DNA from: Leucobacter tardus
Lineage (GTDB): Bacteria; Actinomycetota; Actinomycetes; Actinomycetales; Microbacteriaceae
NCBI RefSeq assembly: GCF_017583045.1
Contig: NZ_JAGFBF010000005.1
Location: forward strand, 806,001-870,000
Direction of reading: 5' to 3'
DNA: 64,000 nt
Numbering within the stretch: position 1 is the first letter of the stretch; each line of letters opens with the position of its first letter. Of the stretch, positions 1 to 8,906 are shown piece by piece. The notes under the pieces are model-generated. The model saw nothing but the letters and a program-made list of their open reading frames with translations. It searched no databases and was not told the DNA's origin. The position numbers and the translations under genes were made by a program.

Positions 1-764
1 CGGCGATCCAACTCGATCTTGGTCTCGCCAGGGCCTCTCGAGCCCATGCCTGCACCGGCCGAACCCACCTGGCCACCGGCCTGACGCGACATCGACTCGC
101 CCCAACCGCGGAGTCGGGGCAGCAGGTACTCGAGCTGCGCCAGCTCGACCTGGGCTTTGCCCTCTCGGCTCTTGGCGTGCTGACTGAAGATATCCAGGAT
201 CACCGCGGTACGATCGATCACCTTCACCTTCACCACGTCCTCGAGGGCACGACGCTGACTCGGCGCGAGTTCGGTGTCGGCGATGACCGTGTCCGCACCC
301 TCCGCGGCGACGAGTTCGGCGAGCTCCTGCGCCTTGCCCTTGCCGAGATAGGTCGCCGGATCGGGATTCGCCCGTCGCTGGAGCAGCCCGTCGATCACCC
401 GGGCACCGGCCGTCTCGGCCAGCGCGGCGAGTTCGCGCAACGAGTTCTCGGCGTCTTCGACGCTGCCCTGTGAGTACACGCCGATCAGCACGACGTTCTC
501 GAGTCGCAGCTCACGATTCTCCACCTCGGAGACGTCTTCGAGCTCCGTCGAGAGGCTGGGCACGCGGCGCATCGACGCCCGCTGCTCGCGCTCCATGCGG
601 ATCGCATCGAGATCCTCGGCCAAGTGATCGTGCTCGGCGTCGCCGAGCGCCTGGGCGCCCTCGCTCCAGTCGCGGATCACGGTGGCGTCCCGTCGCTGGG
701 AGGCTCGCGCGAGGATCCGCTCGATCGGGTCGTCGGCAGGGTGCTGATCTTCTGGTGTGCTCAT
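1..764 (-). CDS. hflX: GTPase HflX, N-terminal part (runs off left edge)
   Basis: Ribosome-associated GTPase that rescues or splits stalled ribosomes. The frame is open from the edge to an ATG at 762-764 and gives about 254 residues. After a variable N-terminus come the HflX N-domain (VLIGVY, then the region with RANPDPATYLGKGK), the helical segment VIDRTAVILDIFSQHAKSREGKAQVELAQLEYLLPR (quoted in parts: DRTAVILDIF, LAQLEYLLPR) and the glycine-rich loop GSAGAGMGSRGPGETKIE that precedes the GTPase domain. The G-domain motifs lie outside the window. It is the last gene of the dapF-miaA-miaB-recX-recA neighbourhood usual in actinobacteria. A TAGACT hexamer 8 nt upstream suggests a leaderless start. 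Identification is firm; length cannot be judged. Confidence 0.93.
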   Translation of the reverse strand, partial: MSTPEDQHPADDPIERILARASQRRDATVIRDWSEGAQALGDAEHDHLAEDLDAIRMEREQRASMRRVPSLSTELEDVSEVENRELRLENVVLIGVYSQGSVEDAENSLRELAALAETAGARVIDGLLQRRANPDPATYLGKGKAQELAELVAAEGADTVIADTELAPSQRRALEDVVKVKVIDRTAVILDIFSQHAKSREGKAQVELAQLEYLLPRLRGWGESMSRQAGGQVGSAGAGMGSRGPGETKIELDR

Positions 765-772
765 CTGGCATC

Positions 773-778
773 AGTCTA
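773..778 (-). promoter_or_regulatory. Putative -10 element of hflX (leaderless)
   Basis: TAGACT on the minus strand, 8 nt before the hflX ATG, with no Shine-Dalgarno between. The spacing places the transcription start at or next to the start codon. No convincing -35. Confidence 0.45.
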
Positions 779-848
779 AGCGCCGATCGGCCGCGCGTGT
801 CGATCGTTCGCCCACAGCGCAGGGTCTCGGCGGTCCGTCCGGGCCTGG

Positions 849-854
849 GATACT
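849..854 (+). promoter_or_regulatory. Putative -10 element of the methyltransferase gene (leaderless)
   Basis: GATACT ends 6 nt before the GTG at 861. There is no clear ribosome binding site, so a leaderless transcript is likely. The match to TANNNT is imperfect at the first base. Confidence 0.35.
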
Positions 855-860
855 GGGACG

Positions 861-1487
861 GTGAGCGACGAGACCCAGCACTACTTCTCCGCGACCCCGA
901 CCGGCGATTTCCGTCCTCGGGAGGTGCACGTGGAACTCGCCGGAGCCGAGCGCGCCGTGGTCACCGCGGGAGGCGTCTTCAGCCCCGACGGCGTCGACCG
1001 CGGCACCGAGGTCCTGCTCCGGTGGGTGGATGAGCTCCCGGCACCGGGTTCGGGAACGGGTTCGGCGATCCTGGACATCGGGTGCGGCTGGGGGCCCATC
1101 GCGCTGAGCGCGGCCCTCACGCATCCGGACCGCGAGGTCTGGGCGGTCGACGTCAACGAGCGGTCTCGAGAACTCTGCGCGCAGAACGCCGCACGGCTCG
1201 GACTCACGAACGTGCGCGTGTGCGCTCCCGAGTCCGTGCCGGATGATCTCGACTTCTCCGACATCCGATCCAACCCGCCGATTCGCGTCGGCAAAGCGGC
1301 ACTCCACGACATTCTGCGGCAGTGGCTCCCGCGCCTGACGAGCGGCGGGACCGCCTCGCTCGTGGTCGCGAAGCACCTCGGCGCCGAATCGCTCACCACG
1401 TGGATCGCGCGCGAATTCTCAGCGCTCACCGTGCAGCGCGCGCACCGGGACCGCGGGTTCCACGTGATCCGCGTCGATCGCCCCTAG
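861..1487 (+). CDS. RsmC-like class I methyltransferase
   Basis: 208-residue SAM-dependent methyltransferase of the MTS/RsmC small-domain family, whose members methylate guanine N2 in 16S rRNA. The SAM-binding motif I is [12 protein letters not shown] (residues 70-81), the acidic residue of motif II lies in VWAVDVNE (93-100), and the catalytic-type motif is NPPI (138-141), where NPPY/F is usual. It corresponds to the C-terminal half of E. coli RsmC alone, which is the normal length for actinobacterial members. The GTG start follows a -10-like GATACT. The gene is divergent from hflX and convergent with dapF: both stop codons lie in one CTAG (1484-1487). The rRNA target is inferred from the family. 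Confidence 0.85.
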   Translation: MSDETQHYFSATPTGDFRPREVHVELAGAERAVVTAGGVFSPDGVDRGTEVLLRWVDELPAPGSGTGSAILDIGCGWGPIALSAALTHPDREVWAVDVNERSRELCAQNAARLGLTNVRVCAPESVPDDLDFSDIRSNPPIRVGKAALHDILRQWLPRLTSGGTASLVVAKHLGAESLTTWIAREFSALTVQRAHRDRGFHVIRVDRP

Positions 1488-2368
1488 CGCTGCGTCGCGT
1501 CGCCGAGTCCCTGCGGCAGCTCGACGGCCCCCCGATAGACGAGGTCCGCGGGACCCGAGAGCGACACGTGCTCCACATCGCCGACCGGGTACATGCTGAC
1601 GAGCAGCGAGCCTCCCGGCACTTCGACGCGCCAGTCGTCGGGCATCCCCGGCCCGCCCCAGTGGCGAAAGGCGAGGGCCGCAGCGGCCGTTCCCGTGCCG
1701 CAGGAGAGCGTCTCACCGACGCCGCGCTCGTGCACCCGCATGCGCACTTCGGCGATGCCGTCCGCGACGAGCGGATCGCGCGGCACCACGAATTCGACGT
1801 TCGCACCGTTCGGCGGCACCGGATCGAGACGCGGCGCGCGTGCGAGATCGAGGGCATCCAGTTCGCCGTCGTGCGCGAGCGCGCACACGACGTGCGGGTT
1901 GCCAAGGTCGATGCCGAGGCCCGGACGGGCGACGTCGAGGCCCGGAACCGTGACCAGACGCTCCTCGTCCAGACGCCACCCCCCGAGATCCACCGTGTAT
2001 TCGTGGGCATCGACCAACACGTCTTTGATACCTGCGCGCGTGCTGATCGCCACCGAGTCCCCGGACTCCACCGAGACCAGACCCTCGGCGATGAGGAAGT
2101 GGACGTAGACGCGCACACCGTTGCCGCACATCTCGGCGGGAGTGCCGTCGGCGTTCCAGTAGTCCATGAACCACTCGGCTCGATCGTCGCCCTCACGATG
2201 CGATGCAGACCGCACCGCACGGATGAACCCGTCGGCACCGACGCCGAAGTGCCGGTCGCACAAGTACCGGATCTGGTCGGGTGACACGTCGAGCCGACCA
2301 TCGGGGTCGCGGACGAGCACAAAATCGTTGCCGGTGCCGTGACCCTTGGTGAACTCGAGCGCTGTCAT
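1484..2368 (-). CDS. dapF: Diaminopimelate epimerase
   Basis: Converts LL- to meso-diaminopimelate in the lysine/peptidoglycan pathway (cytosol). 294 residues. The two catalytic cysteines are C81 in EMCGNGVRV and C223 in [10 protein letters not shown], the paired pattern of the family. The N-terminal [14 protein letters not shown] is canonical and decides the ATG at 2366-2368; a GTG eight codons upstream is in frame but lies outside conserved sequence. GGGAGG stands one base before the ATG and TAGACT 7 nt before it, so translation may be leaderless. miaA lies 36 nt upstream on the same strand. dapA and dapB are elsewhere in this window. Confidence 0.96.
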   Translation of the reverse strand: MTALEFTKGHGTGNDFVLVRDPDGRLDVSPDQIRYLCDRHFGVGADGFIRAVRSASHREGDDRAEWFMDYWNADGTPAEMCGNGVRVYVHFLIAEGLVSVESGDSVAISTRAGIKDVLVDAHEYTVDLGGWRLDEERLVTVPGLDVARPGLGIDLGNPHVVCALAHDGELDALDLARAPRLDPVPPNGANVEFVVPRDPLVADGIAEVRMRVHERGVGETLSCGTGTAAAALAFRHWGGPGMPDDWRVEVPGGSLLVSMYPVGDVEHVSLSGPADLVYRGAVELPQGLGDATQR

Positions 2369-2375
2369 ACCTCCC

Positions 2376-2381
2376 AGTCTA
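2376..2381 (-). promoter_or_regulatory. Putative -10 element of dapF
   Basis: TAGACT, 7 nt before the dapF ATG on the minus strand. GGGAGG fills the spacer, so it is unclear whether this is a leaderless promoter or a chance hexamer next to a ribosome binding site. Confidence 0.35.
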
Positions 2382-2404
2382 GAGACTGCCACCCGTGCCG
2401 ATGC

Positions 2405-3319
2405 TCAGCAGACATCGATGGCGTCCGCGGCCGGCTCGTCGAGCCAGTGGACATCAGGATATCGACGGAACCAGCTCACCTGGCGTCTCGCGTAGCGCCG
2501 AGTCAAGCGCTGCGTCTCTGCAATGGCGTCCGCTTCCGTCAACTGTCCGCGTACCTGCGCCAGCGCCTGCGCGTACCCGATCGCTCGCATCGCCGTCGGC
2601 CCGTCGGCGATGCCGTGGGCGATGAGGCCCTCCACTTCGGCGACGAGTCCCTCGGCCCACATGCGTTCGACGCGTCGATCGAGGCGTTCGACCAACACGC
2701 GGCGCTCGGCCCGTACGCCGACGATGCGGGTGTCGTCGCGCCAGAGCACCGGCGTGTCCGGCAGCGCCCCGTGGGCCGTTGCGCCGAGCTCTTGGAGCTC
2801 GAGGGCGCGCACGACTCTGCGACCGTTGCGTCCGTCGACGACCGCGGCGGCGTCGGGGTCGAGACACTGGAGTCGCGCGAACAGGCGATCGACGCCCTCC
2901 GACTCGAGTTCGGCGTCGAGTCGGGCGCGCACCGCGTGATCCCTCGGGGGAAAGCGGAAGTCGAATACCGCACTCGAGACGTACAGGCCCGATCCCCCGA
3001 CGAGAATCGCGTCTGCGCCGCGCGCGAGGATCCGCTCGATCGTGTCGCGCGCGGTGGGCTGGTACCAGGCGACCGTGGCTTCTTCGGCGGGCTCCCGGAC
3101 GTCGAAGAGGTGGTGCGGCACGCCGCGCCGCTCGTCGACCGGCACCTTCGCGGTGCCGATATCCATGCCCCGGTACACCTGCATGGCGTCGGCGTTCACG
3201 ATCTCGGCCGAGCGCCCCATCCGGTCGAGACGCTCCGCCAGGTCGAGCGAGAGTCCTGACTTCCCGGTGCCGGTGGCGCCGACGACGGCCCACAGCTTCG
3301 GGGAGCCACCGCTCGTCAT
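2405..3319 (-). CDS. miaA: tRNA dimethylallyltransferase
   Basis: Transfers dimethylallyl to N6 of A37 in tRNAs that read UNN codons; MiaB then thiomethylates the same base. 304 residues. The P-loop is GATGTGKS (14-21), followed by [18 protein letters not shown] and the GGSGLYV motif of the family; the C-terminal region has [14 protein letters not shown]. The ATG at 3317-3319 overlaps the miaB stop (ATGA), so the two are translationally coupled and act on one pathway. The start gives the P-loop at the usual distance from the N-terminus. Confidence 0.95.
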   Translation of the reverse strand: MTSGGSPKLWAVVGATGTGKSGLSLDLAERLDRMGRSAEIVNADAMQVYRGMDIGTAKVPVDERRGVPHHLFDVREPAEEATVAWYQPTARDTIERILARGADAILVGGSGLYVSSAVFDFRFPPRDHAVRARLDAELESEGVDRLFARLQCLDPDAAAVVDGRNGRRVVRALELQELGATAHGALPDTPVLWRDDTRIVGVRAERRVLVERLDRRVERMWAEGLVAEVEGLIAHGIADGPTAMRAIGYAQALAQVRGQLTEADAIAETQRLTRRYARRQVSWFRRYPDVHWLDEPAADAIDVC

Positions 3320-4851
3320 CGGACCCGCAGCGTCGGCAGACCGAGGTTCACCGCACCCGGGGCGGGTGATCCTGCCGCCGGCGCGCCGCAGCTCTCCGCC
3401 TGACGTCGGTCCCACGCGTCGCCGGCCTGCGTGCGCCTGACCCGGACCGCCGCGAGATCGTCTGCGAGCAGGAAGTGCGGGGCCGCCGCGGTGATCCGCA
3501 CCGTCACCACGTCGCCGGGACGCGGGCGGGCAACACCCTCGGGCAGGGCGAAGTGCACGAGGCGATTGTCCTCCGAACGCCCGGAGAGCCGCTGCGTGGC
3601 ATCGTTCTTGCGCCCCTCTCCGGCGGCGACGAGGATCTCCTGCAGTGACCCGATGAGCGCCTCGTTCTCGGCGAGCGACATGCGTTCCTGCAGCGCGGTC
3701 AGACGTTCGAAACGCTCCTGGACCACCGCTTTGGGCACCTGGTCGTCCATCGTCGCCGCCGGTGTCCCCGGCCTGATGGAGTATTGGAACGTGAACGCGC
3801 TCGAGAAGCGCGACGCCTCGACGACCCGCATCGTCTCTTGGAAGTCTTCTTCTGTCTCGCCCGGGAAGCCGACGATGATGTCGGTCGTGATCGCGGCGTG
3901 CGGAATCTGCTCGCGCACCCGGTCGAGGATCCCGAGGAATCGTCGCGAGCGGTATGAGCGACGCATCGCTTTCAGGATCGCATCGGAGCCGGACTGCAGC
4001 GGCATGTGCAGCGACGGCATCACATTGGGCGTCTCGGCCATTGCGGTGATCACGTCGTCGGTGAATGCGGCCGGGTGCGGGCTCGTGAACCGGACGCGCT
4101 CGAGACCGCGGATCTCCCCCATGGCCCTCAGCAGTTTGCCGAACGCTTGTCGATCGCCGAACTCCACTCCGTAGGTGTTCACGTTCTGACCGAGCAGGGT
4201 GACCTCGATCGCGCCGTCGTCGACGAGCGCTTGCACCTCGGCGAGGATGTCGCCGGGCCGGCGGTCCTTCTCGGTGCCCCGCAACGCGGGAACGATGCAG
4301 AACGTGCACGTGTTGTTGCAGCCGACCGAGATCGACACCCATCCACTGGAGGCAGAATCTCGCTTCGTGGGGAGGGTCGACGGAAACACCTCGAGAGACT
4401 CGAGGATTTCTACCTGCGCTTCGGCGTTGTGCCGTGCGCGTTCGAGGAGGGTGGGCAGCGCCCCCATGTTGTGGGTGCCGAAGACCACGTCCACCCAGGG
4501 CGCTTGCTCGACGATGGCCCCCTGGTCCTTCTGCGCGAGGCACCCGCCGACCGCGATCTGGAAGTCGGCGTGCTCCCGCTTCACTTTCGCGAGTTGCCCG
4601 AGGTTGCCGTACAGCTTGTTGGCGGCGTTCTCACGAACCGCGCAGGTGTTGATGACCACGACGTCCGCCTGCTCGTCGGGCCCGGCTGGCGTGTACCCGG
4701 CAGCCTCGAGCGAGCCGGACAGGCGTTCAGAATCGTGCACATTCATCTGGCAGCCCAGAGTGCGCACCGAGAAGCTCCGCGGCGACCCGTCGGCCCGTAA
4801 CGCAGCGGGCGACGGGTCGATCACGGTCGGGGCAGCTGAGGTGGGACACAT
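3316..4851 (-). CDS. miaB: tRNA-2-methylthio-N6-dimethylallyladenosine synthase
   Basis: Radical-SAM methylthiotransferase that acts after MiaA. 511 residues. The N-terminal UPF0004 domain carries the auxiliary [4Fe-4S] cysteines C34 (TLGCQMN), C70 (NTCAVRE) and C104 (GGCLAQ); the radical-SAM triad is C178, C182 and C185 in [12 protein letters not shown]; a TRAM-type region follows near the C-terminus. The last ~45 residues are variable. An in-frame extension upstream is Arg-rich and unconserved, so the ATG at 4849-4851 is preferred; TAGAAT 7 nt upstream fits a leaderless start. It overlaps miaA by 4 nt. Confidence 0.95.
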   Translation of the reverse strand: MCPTSAAPTVIDPSPAALRADGSPRSFSVRTLGCQMNVHDSERLSGSLEAAGYTPAGPDEQADVVVINTCAVRENAANKLYGNLGQLAKVKREHADFQIAVGGCLAQKDQGAIVEQAPWVDVVFGTHNMGALPTLLERARHNAEAQVEILESLEVFPSTLPTKRDSASSGWVSISVGCNNTCTFCIVPALRGTEKDRRPGDILAEVQALVDDGAIEVTLLGQNVNTYGVEFGDRQAFGKLLRAMGEIRGLERVRFTSPHPAAFTDDVITAMAETPNVMPSLHMPLQSGSDAILKAMRRSYRSRRFLGILDRVREQIPHAAITTDIIVGFPGETEEDFQETMRVVEASRFSSAFTFQYSIRPGTPAATMDDQVPKAVVQERFERLTALQERMSLAENEALIGSLQEILVAAGEGRKNDATQRLSGRSEDNRLVHFALPEGVARPRPGDVVTVRITAAAPHFLLADDLAAVRVRRTQAGDAWDRRQAESCGAPAAGSPAPGAVNLGLPTLRVR

Positions 4852-4858
4852 GGGAACG

Positions 4859-4864
4859 ATTCTA
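4859..4864 (-). promoter_or_regulatory. Putative -10 element of miaB (leaderless)
   Basis: TAGAAT 7 nt before the miaB ATG, with no Shine-Dalgarno in the spacer. It lies in the 35-nt recX-miaB gap and suggests that miaB-miaA can be expressed apart from recA-recX. Confidence 0.5.
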
Positions 4865-4886
4865 CCGTCGCGTCGTGCCCGCGAAC

Positions 4887-5666
4887 TCACTGAAAGCGGA
4901 CGCCGGAACTCGATCGTCCGCCGCCCTGCAGCGCGTCGCGAGCCGCACGCCTGGCCGGCTCGCCACCCCAACCGCGTCGGGCGAGAAACCCGAGCAGACG
5001 CCGTTCGGCGGTCTGCGGGTCGAGTCCCGTGAGTCGCCGAGCACGATCCTCGGCAGCGGCGCGCAACAACTGGTCTTCTTCGTGCTCGTCGAGGTCGGCG
5101 AGGGCCGACTCGATCGCGCTCTCGTCGAAGTGCCGCTCTTGCAGTTTGCGTCGAATCTGACCGCGGCTCGCTCCCTTCGCATCTCGCAGCTTCTCGGTGA
5201 CGATTCTGGCGAGCCCGACATCGTCGAGGTACAGGTTCTCGCGAAACTCGTCGATCACCCCGCTGACCTCGTGCGCGTCGTGCCCGAGCCGCTCGAGATC
5301 GCGCCTGAGCTCGCCGCTCGATCGCGCCTTCCGTCCGAGGACCCGCACGGCGTCCTCGTTCGCAGTGCGCTCCGGGCCTGAGGGCTCCGGTTCCGCAGAG
5401 TCGACCTCGCCCGCGGGTGCGAGTTCGTCGCTCGGGGCATCAGGCGGCTCGGACGGGGAGATCGAATCCAGCTGCACCGGCGGCGAAGGCGTCCCCGAAT
5501 CCTCAGCGGAGTGCTCATTCGATTCCGGGGCCCAGTCCCCCTGGGACTGGGCCCACTCGCGTTGCGGGAGCCTGGACCGCAGGGAGAGGACCTCGGCGAG
5601 ATCGCCACGGTCTTCTCCCTGCGGACGCTGGCCGTCACCGGGTGAGGGACGGAAGCGCACGGCCAT
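4887..5666 (-). CDS. recX: Regulatory protein RecX
   Basis: RecX binds RecA filaments and limits their extension. 259 residues; the RecX three-helix repeats occupy roughly residues 105-250 ([20 protein letters not shown] onward, then [16 protein letters not shown] and a third repeat ending [17 protein letters not shown]). The first ~100 residues are acidic, proline-rich and low complexity, which makes it longer than the usual 150-200. It starts 6 nt after the recA stop, the classical recA-recX pair. Its 5' coding part contains a perfect 12-bp hairpin (5528-5554) that could lower expression relative to recA. Confidence 0.92.
   Translation of the reverse strand: MAVRFRPSPGDGQRPQGEDRGDLAEVLSLRSRLPQREWAQSQGDWAPESNEHSAEDSGTPSPPVQLDSISPSEPPDAPSDELAPAGEVDSAEPEPSGPERTANEDAVRVLGRKARSSGELRRDLERLGHDAHEVSGVIDEFRENLYLDDVGLARIVTEKLRDAKGASRGQIRRKLQERHFDESAIESALADLDEHEEDQLLRAAAEDRARRLTGLDPQTAERRLLGFLARRGWGGEPARRAARDALQGGGRSSSGVRFQ
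5528..5554 (-). other. Perfect 12-bp inverted repeat inside recX
   Basis: Arms GGGCCCAGTCCC (5528-5539) and GGGACTGGGCCC (5543-5554) with a 3-nt loop. It lies about 112-139 nt into recX, in the unconserved N-terminal extension, and encodes a WAQSQGDWA stretch. In RNA this is a very stable stem. Confidence 0.8.
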
Positions 5667-5672
5667 CGGTCG

Positions 5673-6731
5673 CTACGCTCCGAGACGCTCGTCGCGGATG
5701 GGGGCGACCTCGGCTTCGGCCTCCGTCTCGCCTCGTCCGTTGACGCCGAGCTTCGTGAGGATCTTCTCCTCGATCTCGGCGGCGATGTCGGCGTGCTCCA
5801 CCAGGAAGCGACGCGCGTTCTCCATGCCCTGCCCGAGCTGATCGCCGTCATACGTGTACCAGGCGCCGCTCTTCTTCACGAGGCCCTGCTCCACACCGTA
5901 GTCGATGAGGGAGCCCTCGCGGGAGATGCCATGGCCGTACAGGATGTCGAATTCCGCCTGCTTGAAGGGCGGAGCCATCTTGTTCTTCACGACCTTCACT
6001 CGCGTGCGGTTGCCGACGGCATCCGTGCCCTCCTTCAGCGTCTGAATGCGTCGAATGTCGAGTCGGACCGACGCGTAGAACTTCAGCGCTTTGCCACCCG
6101 AGGTGGTCTCGGGGCTTCCGAAGAAGACACCGACCTTCTCACGCAGCTGGTTGATGAAGATCGCGGTCGTCTTCGTCGCGTTGAGTCCGCCGGTCATCTT
6201 GCGGAGCGCCTGCGACATCAGTCGAGCCTGGAGCCCGACGTGGCTGTCACCCATGTCGCCATCGATCTCGGCCTTCGGCACGAGCGCGGCGACCGAGTCG
6301 ATGACCACCAGGTCGACGGACCCCGAACGGATCAGCATGTCCGCGATCTCGAGCGCCTGCTCACCGGTGTCGGGTTGGGAGACGAGCAGCGCATCGATGT
6401 CGACGCCGAGCTTCTGGGCGTACTCGGGATCGAGCGCATGCTCCGCGTCGATGAACGCCGCGATGCCGCCGTTGCGCTGCGCGTTCGCGATGGCGTGCAA
6501 TGTCAGCGTCGTCTTGCCCGAGGATTCGGGGCCGTAGATCTCAACGATGCGCCCACGCGGAAGACCGCCGATGCCGAGGGCGACGTCGAGCCCGACCGAA
6601 CCGGTCTGGATGACCTCGACCGCCTCGCGCTCCTGACTTCCGAGACGCATGATCGCGCCCTTGCCGAACTGCTTATCGATGTTCGCGAGTGCTGCGTCGA
6701 GCGCCTTCTCGCGATCTTTCGGTGCTGCCAT
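5673..6731 (-). CDS. recA: Recombinase RecA
   Basis: ATP-dependent strand exchange in homologous recombination and co-protease for LexA in the SOS response. 352 residues, normal length. Walker A is GPESSGKT (67-74); the Walker B region is [15 protein letters not shown]; the DNA-binding loops ([11 protein letters not shown] and [28 protein letters not shown]) are intact. The C-terminal tail is acidic. No intein. ATG at 6729-6731 preceded by GAGGAGAG. The gene has its own promoter about 190 nt upstream with an SOS-box-like site. Confidence 0.99.
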   Translation of the reverse strand: MAAPKDREKALDAALANIDKQFGKGAIMRLGSQEREAVEVIQTGSVGLDVALGIGGLPRGRIVEIYGPESSGKTTLTLHAIANAQRNGGIAAFIDAEHALDPEYAQKLGVDIDALLVSQPDTGEQALEIADMLIRSGSVDLVVIDSVAALVPKAEIDGDMGDSHVGLQARLMSQALRKMTGGLNATKTTAIFINQLREKVGVFFGSPETTSGGKALKFYASVRLDIRRIQTLKEGTDAVGNRTRVKVVKNKMAPPFKQAEFDILYGHGISREGSLIDYGVEQGLVKKSGAWYTYDGDQLGQGMENARRFLVEHADIAAEIEEKILTKLGVNGRGETEAEAEVAPIRDERLGA

Positions 6732-6918
6732 GATCTCTCCTCGAATTCAGCGGATCTCTCCGCGCTCTGCCGCCTACCGGCTGTCGGCCCGCAGACGTTC
6801 GCGGTCACCGACAAGGCGTAAATGGGGTGTTCGAGAAGAACCCTAGGCCGCACCTCTGACATGGGAGCCGGATGCCGCGGAACTGGGGATCACTCGTCGA
6901 CCACCTCACCTGTGAACG

Positions 6919-6924
6919 AGAATA
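6919..6924 (-). promoter_or_regulatory. Putative recA -10 element
   Basis: TATTCT on the minus strand immediately downstream of the SOS-box-like site. The -35 hexamer is poor, as is common in actinobacterial recA promoters. Confidence 0.45.
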
Positions 6925-6931
6925 GCAAAGT

Positions 6932-6947
6932 TCGAACACACCTTCGG
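6932..6947. promoter_or_regulatory. SOS-box-like LexA operator of recA
   Basis: TCGAAC-ACAC-CTTCGG. The first half matches the actinobacterial LexA half-site TCGAAC exactly, the 4-nt spacer is right, and the second half matches GTTCGA at 4 of 6 positions. It sits 7 nt upstream of the recA -10 hexamer, where LexA would block polymerase. Confidence 0.6.
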
Positions 6948-7007
6948 GATATGTGTTCACTCGGGGCGCGTGTCGCGACTCACGACGCACCCCTCACGCA
7001 CGCATGA

Positions 7008-7039
7008 CAGCGCCCCGGAGGCACTCCCCCGGGGCGCTG
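7008..7039 (-). terminator. Terminator of the clgR-DUF3046 unit
   Basis: Perfect 11-bp stem (CAGCGCCCCGG / CCGGGGCGCTG) with a 10-nt loop, starting 7 nt after the DUF3046 stop. No U-run, as is frequent in high-GC actinobacteria. Confidence 0.7.
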
Positions 7040-7046
7040 CACCCGT

Positions 7047-7268
7047 CTACTCGCTCGGCTCGCGCAGGCCGCGACCGTGACGCCGCTCGAGTGGAACCTG
7101 CAGATCCTCGCAGATCGCCGACCAGACCGCCCGCGCCGGAACACCGCTGTCGAGTGCGTCCGCAGCGGTTCCTCCGAGCGCGGCGAGCCAGTGATCCCTG
7201 ATCAGCACACCCGAGTACGCATGCCCGAATTCCTCAGACATCGCGCGCTGGAACTCGCTCAGGCGCAC
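7047..7268 (-). CDS. DUF3046 family small protein
   Basis: 73 residues of unknown function. The pattern VRLSEFQRAMSEEFG, then VLIRDHWLAALGG, VPARAVWSAICEDLQVP and a final ERRHGRG, is that of the DUF3046 family, which in actinobacteria is encoded next to recA. The GTG at 7266-7268 is chosen because family members begin MRLSEF; it lies 7 nt after the clgR stop with no strong ribosome binding site, so coupling with clgR is likely. Upstream in-frame codons belong to sequence overlapping clgR. It shares the clgR transcript and ends at a hairpin terminator. Confidence 0.75.
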   Translation of the reverse strand: MRLSEFQRAMSEEFGHAYSGVLIRDHWLAALGGTAADALDSGVPARAVWSAICEDLQVPLERRHGRGLREPSE

Positions 7269-7275
7269 GAGCTCA

Positions 7276-7596
7276 TTACGGAACCAGCTCGGGTGCGAAG
7301 TCGGTGACGAGGTCGTCGGGGATCGTGTCGGGAACCCGATCGCCCAGACGCACATTCACACCCTCGGCCACCGAGTAGCGTTCGCTGACTTCTCCGAGGA
7401 TCACCGACAGCGGCGTATCCAGCGCCTCGGCGACAGCGGCGAGGATCTCACTCGACGCCTCCTTCTGCCCGCGCTCGACCTCGCTCAGATATCCGAGGGC
7501 CACACTGGCCTCACCGGCGACCTGCCTCAGCGTTCGGCCCTTCTGCAGGCGGAAGTCGCGGAGCACGTCACCGATCTCCTGACGAAACAGCACCAT
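7276..7596 (-). CDS. clgR: XRE-family regulator, ClgR-like
   Basis: 106-residue Cro/CI-type regulator. The helix-turn-helix is RTLRQVAGEASVALGYLSEVERG (residues 21-43). The full pattern (MVLFRQEIGDVLRDFRLQKGRTLR; SVALGYLSEVERGQKEASSE) is that of actinobacterial ClgR, the activator of clp protease genes, and the location between cinA and DUF3046-recA is the conserved clgR position. ATG at 7594-7596 has AGGAGG six bases upstream. The C-terminus ends in hydrophobic VTDFAPELVP; ClgR proteins are themselves Clp substrates in other actinobacteria. The target genes here are inferred. Confidence 0.8.
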   Translation of the reverse strand: MVLFRQEIGDVLRDFRLQKGRTLRQVAGEASVALGYLSEVERGQKEASSEILAAVAEALDTPLSVILGEVSERYSVAEGVNVRLGDRVPDTIPDDLVTDFAPELVP

Positions 7597-7675
7597 GTGC
7601 ACCCTCCTTCTGACTTCCACGATGATCCATCGTGGTCCCACTCTACCCGGGCACTTGTCACGTCGCCACGGCGGC

Positions 7676-7692
7676 GCCGGTTCATTACCGGC
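7676..7692. repeat. Inverted repeat upstream of clgR
   Basis: GCCGGT-TCATT-ACCGGC, a perfect 6-bp inverted repeat about 80 bp before the clgR start. It could be an operator; the factor is unknown. Confidence 0.3.
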
Positions 7693-7710
7693 ATCACAGG
7701 GAACAACTCA

Positions 7711-7726
7711 GAGACTACCGAGACTA
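7711..7726. repeat. Direct repeat in the clgR promoter region
   Basis: GAGACTA occurs twice with a 9-bp period (7711-7717, 7720-7726). On the minus strand each copy reads TAGTCTC and contains a -10-like TAGTCT. ACTCAG/CTGAGT flank the pair as an inverted repeat. Promoter or operator, unproven. Confidence 0.3.
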
Positions 7727-7742
7727 TTCCTGAGTCTTCCCT

Positions 7743-7769
7743 GAACTTGAGCGACGGTCACTCAAGTTC
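7743..7769 (-). terminator. Hairpin spanning the cinA stop codon
   Basis: Perfect 9-bp stem GAACTTGAG / CTCAAGTTC with a 9-nt loop containing the cinA TGA. It may end the ftsK-pgsA-cinA transcript or separate it from clgR. There is no U-run after it. Confidence 0.45.
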
Positions 7770-8324
7770 GTGGAATTCGCCCTGCAGTGCACACTCAGCC
7801 AGCCGCACCGCCTGGCCCACTGCGGCTGCGCGGATGTCTTCGCGGGACCCGCTCAGGTGCGATGCGGGGACGGCCCACACGCGTGCACCAGATTTGGCAT
7901 CTGGATCCGCGATGCTCACCCCGATCCACACGGTACCCGGCGCCTGACCGCTCTGGGGGTCGGGGTCGGGGCCCGCGACGCCGGTAGTCGCGATCCCGAG
8001 CAGCGTCGCCGGTTCCGCACCGCCGCCCCCAGCCTCATCGATCCTGGGCACGGCGCACACTCGCCGCACGCCCGACGCCATCTGACGCGCCACCTCGGGG
8101 TCGACCGGGCCGACCCGCCGCAGCAGCGCGTCGTCCACACCGAGCAACCGGTGCTTCAGGTCCGTGTCGTAGGCGACGATCCCGCCGGAGAACGCCATCG
8201 ACGCTCCGGGAACCGACACGATCGCATCGGCGAGACGGCCGCCGGTGAGCGATTCGGCTACCGCGATCCGGCCGCCGCGCGCCCGGGCCAACTGCACGAG
8301 ACGGGTGGCCTGCATCGGCGGCAC
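7758..8324 (-). CDS. cinA: CinA C-terminal domain protein (nicotinamide-nucleotide amidohydrolase)
   Basis: 188 residues, the stand-alone CinA C-terminal (PncC) domain that deamidates NMN in pyridine nucleotide recycling. Motifs: AVAESLTGGRLADAI near residues 20-35, then GASMAFSGGIVAYDTDLKHRLLGV and the glycine-rich ATTGVAGPDPD. An insertion DEAGGGGAEPATL between the conserved blocks is specific to this protein. The GTG at 8324 directly follows the pgsA TAG; an ATG three codons later is an alternative. Third gene of the ftsK-pgsA-cinA operon, in its usual actinobacterial place upstream of clgR. Confidence 0.87.
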   Translation of the reverse strand: MPPMQATRLVQLARARGGRIAVAESLTGGRLADAIVSVPGASMAFSGGIVAYDTDLKHRLLGVDDALLRRVGPVDPEVARQMASGVRRVCAVPRIDEAGGGGAEPATLLGIATTGVAGPDPDPQSGQAPGTVWIGVSIADPDAKSGARVWAVPASHLSGSREDIRAAAVGQAVRLAECALQGEFHELE

Positions 8325-8906
8325 CTACCGGCGCGCCGTGCGCACGGCGTTGATCACGTAATCGATTCCGCTCGCGATCGTCAGCGCCACGGCGATGGAC
8401 ATCGTGACGACGTTCACCACGGTGAACCACTCGCCGAGCACCTGCGGGAGGGGCAGCAGTGCGAGCGTGATCGCCACCGACTGCGCCACCGTTTTCAGCT
8501 TGCCCATCCACGCTGCGGCGACAACGATGCTGCGTGCTTCGAAGAGTCGATGCACCGTCACCCCGAGTTCGCGGACGAGGACGACGATCGTCACCCACCA
8601 GGGCAGTTCCGCGAGGATGGAGAGTCCGACCAACGCCGCACCCGTCAAGAACTTATCGGCGATCGGGTCGAGCAGCTTTCCGAGGTCGGTCACCAGGTTC
8701 CGCGAACGCGCCAGGTACCCGTCCCAGGCATCGGTGGCGATCGCGATCACGAAGAACGCTGCCGCGGCCCACCGCAGCGCGCCCATGTCGCCGCCGTCGG
8801 CCAAGAGCATCCACACGAAGAACGGCGTCGCGACGATGCGCGCCGCAGTGATGATATTCGGCGCGTTCCAGTTGCTCGAGCGCGCGGGAGTCTGCGGGTC
8901 AGTCAC
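8325..8906 (-). CDS. pgsA: CDP-diacylglycerol-glycerol-3-phosphate phosphatidyltransferase
   Basis: Makes phosphatidylglycerophosphate, the phosphatidylglycerol/cardiolipin precursor, at the inner membrane. 193 residues with the CDP-alcohol phosphatidyltransferase signature DxxDGxxARxxxxxxxxGxxxDxxxD ([26 protein letters not shown]). About six hydrophobic segments. It overlaps the end of ftsK by 8 nt. Several paralogues with this signature exist in actinobacteria; PgsA rather than PIS is chosen from the ftsK-cinA context. Confidence 0.88.
   Translation of the reverse strand: MTDPQTPARSSNWNAPNIITAARIVATPFFVWMLLADGGDMGALRWAAAAFFVIAIATDAWDGYLARSRNLVTDLGKLLDPIADKFLTGAALVGLSILAELPWWVTIVVLVRELGVTVHRLFEARSIVVAAAWMGKLKTVAQSVAITLALLPLPQVLGEWFTVVNVVTMSIAVALTIASGIDYVINAVRTARR

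Larger units (their letters stand above)
6732..7046. promoter_or_regulatory. recA upstream region (315 bp without a gene)
   Basis: Non-coding stretch between recA and the DUF3046 gene. From right to left it holds the DUF3046 terminator (7008-7039), an SOS-box-like operator (6932-6947), a -10 hexamer TATTCT (6919-6924, minus) and then a leader of about 180 nt ending in the recA ribosome binding site. A further inverted repeat GAACACA/TGTGTTC with an 11-nt spacer brackets the operator. No small ORF with good start signals was seen. Confidence 0.6.

Noticed and set aside
2369-2392. Upstream GTG start for dapF
   Set aside because: Would add MAVSRLGG before the conserved N-terminus and would place the -10-like hexamer inside the coding region.
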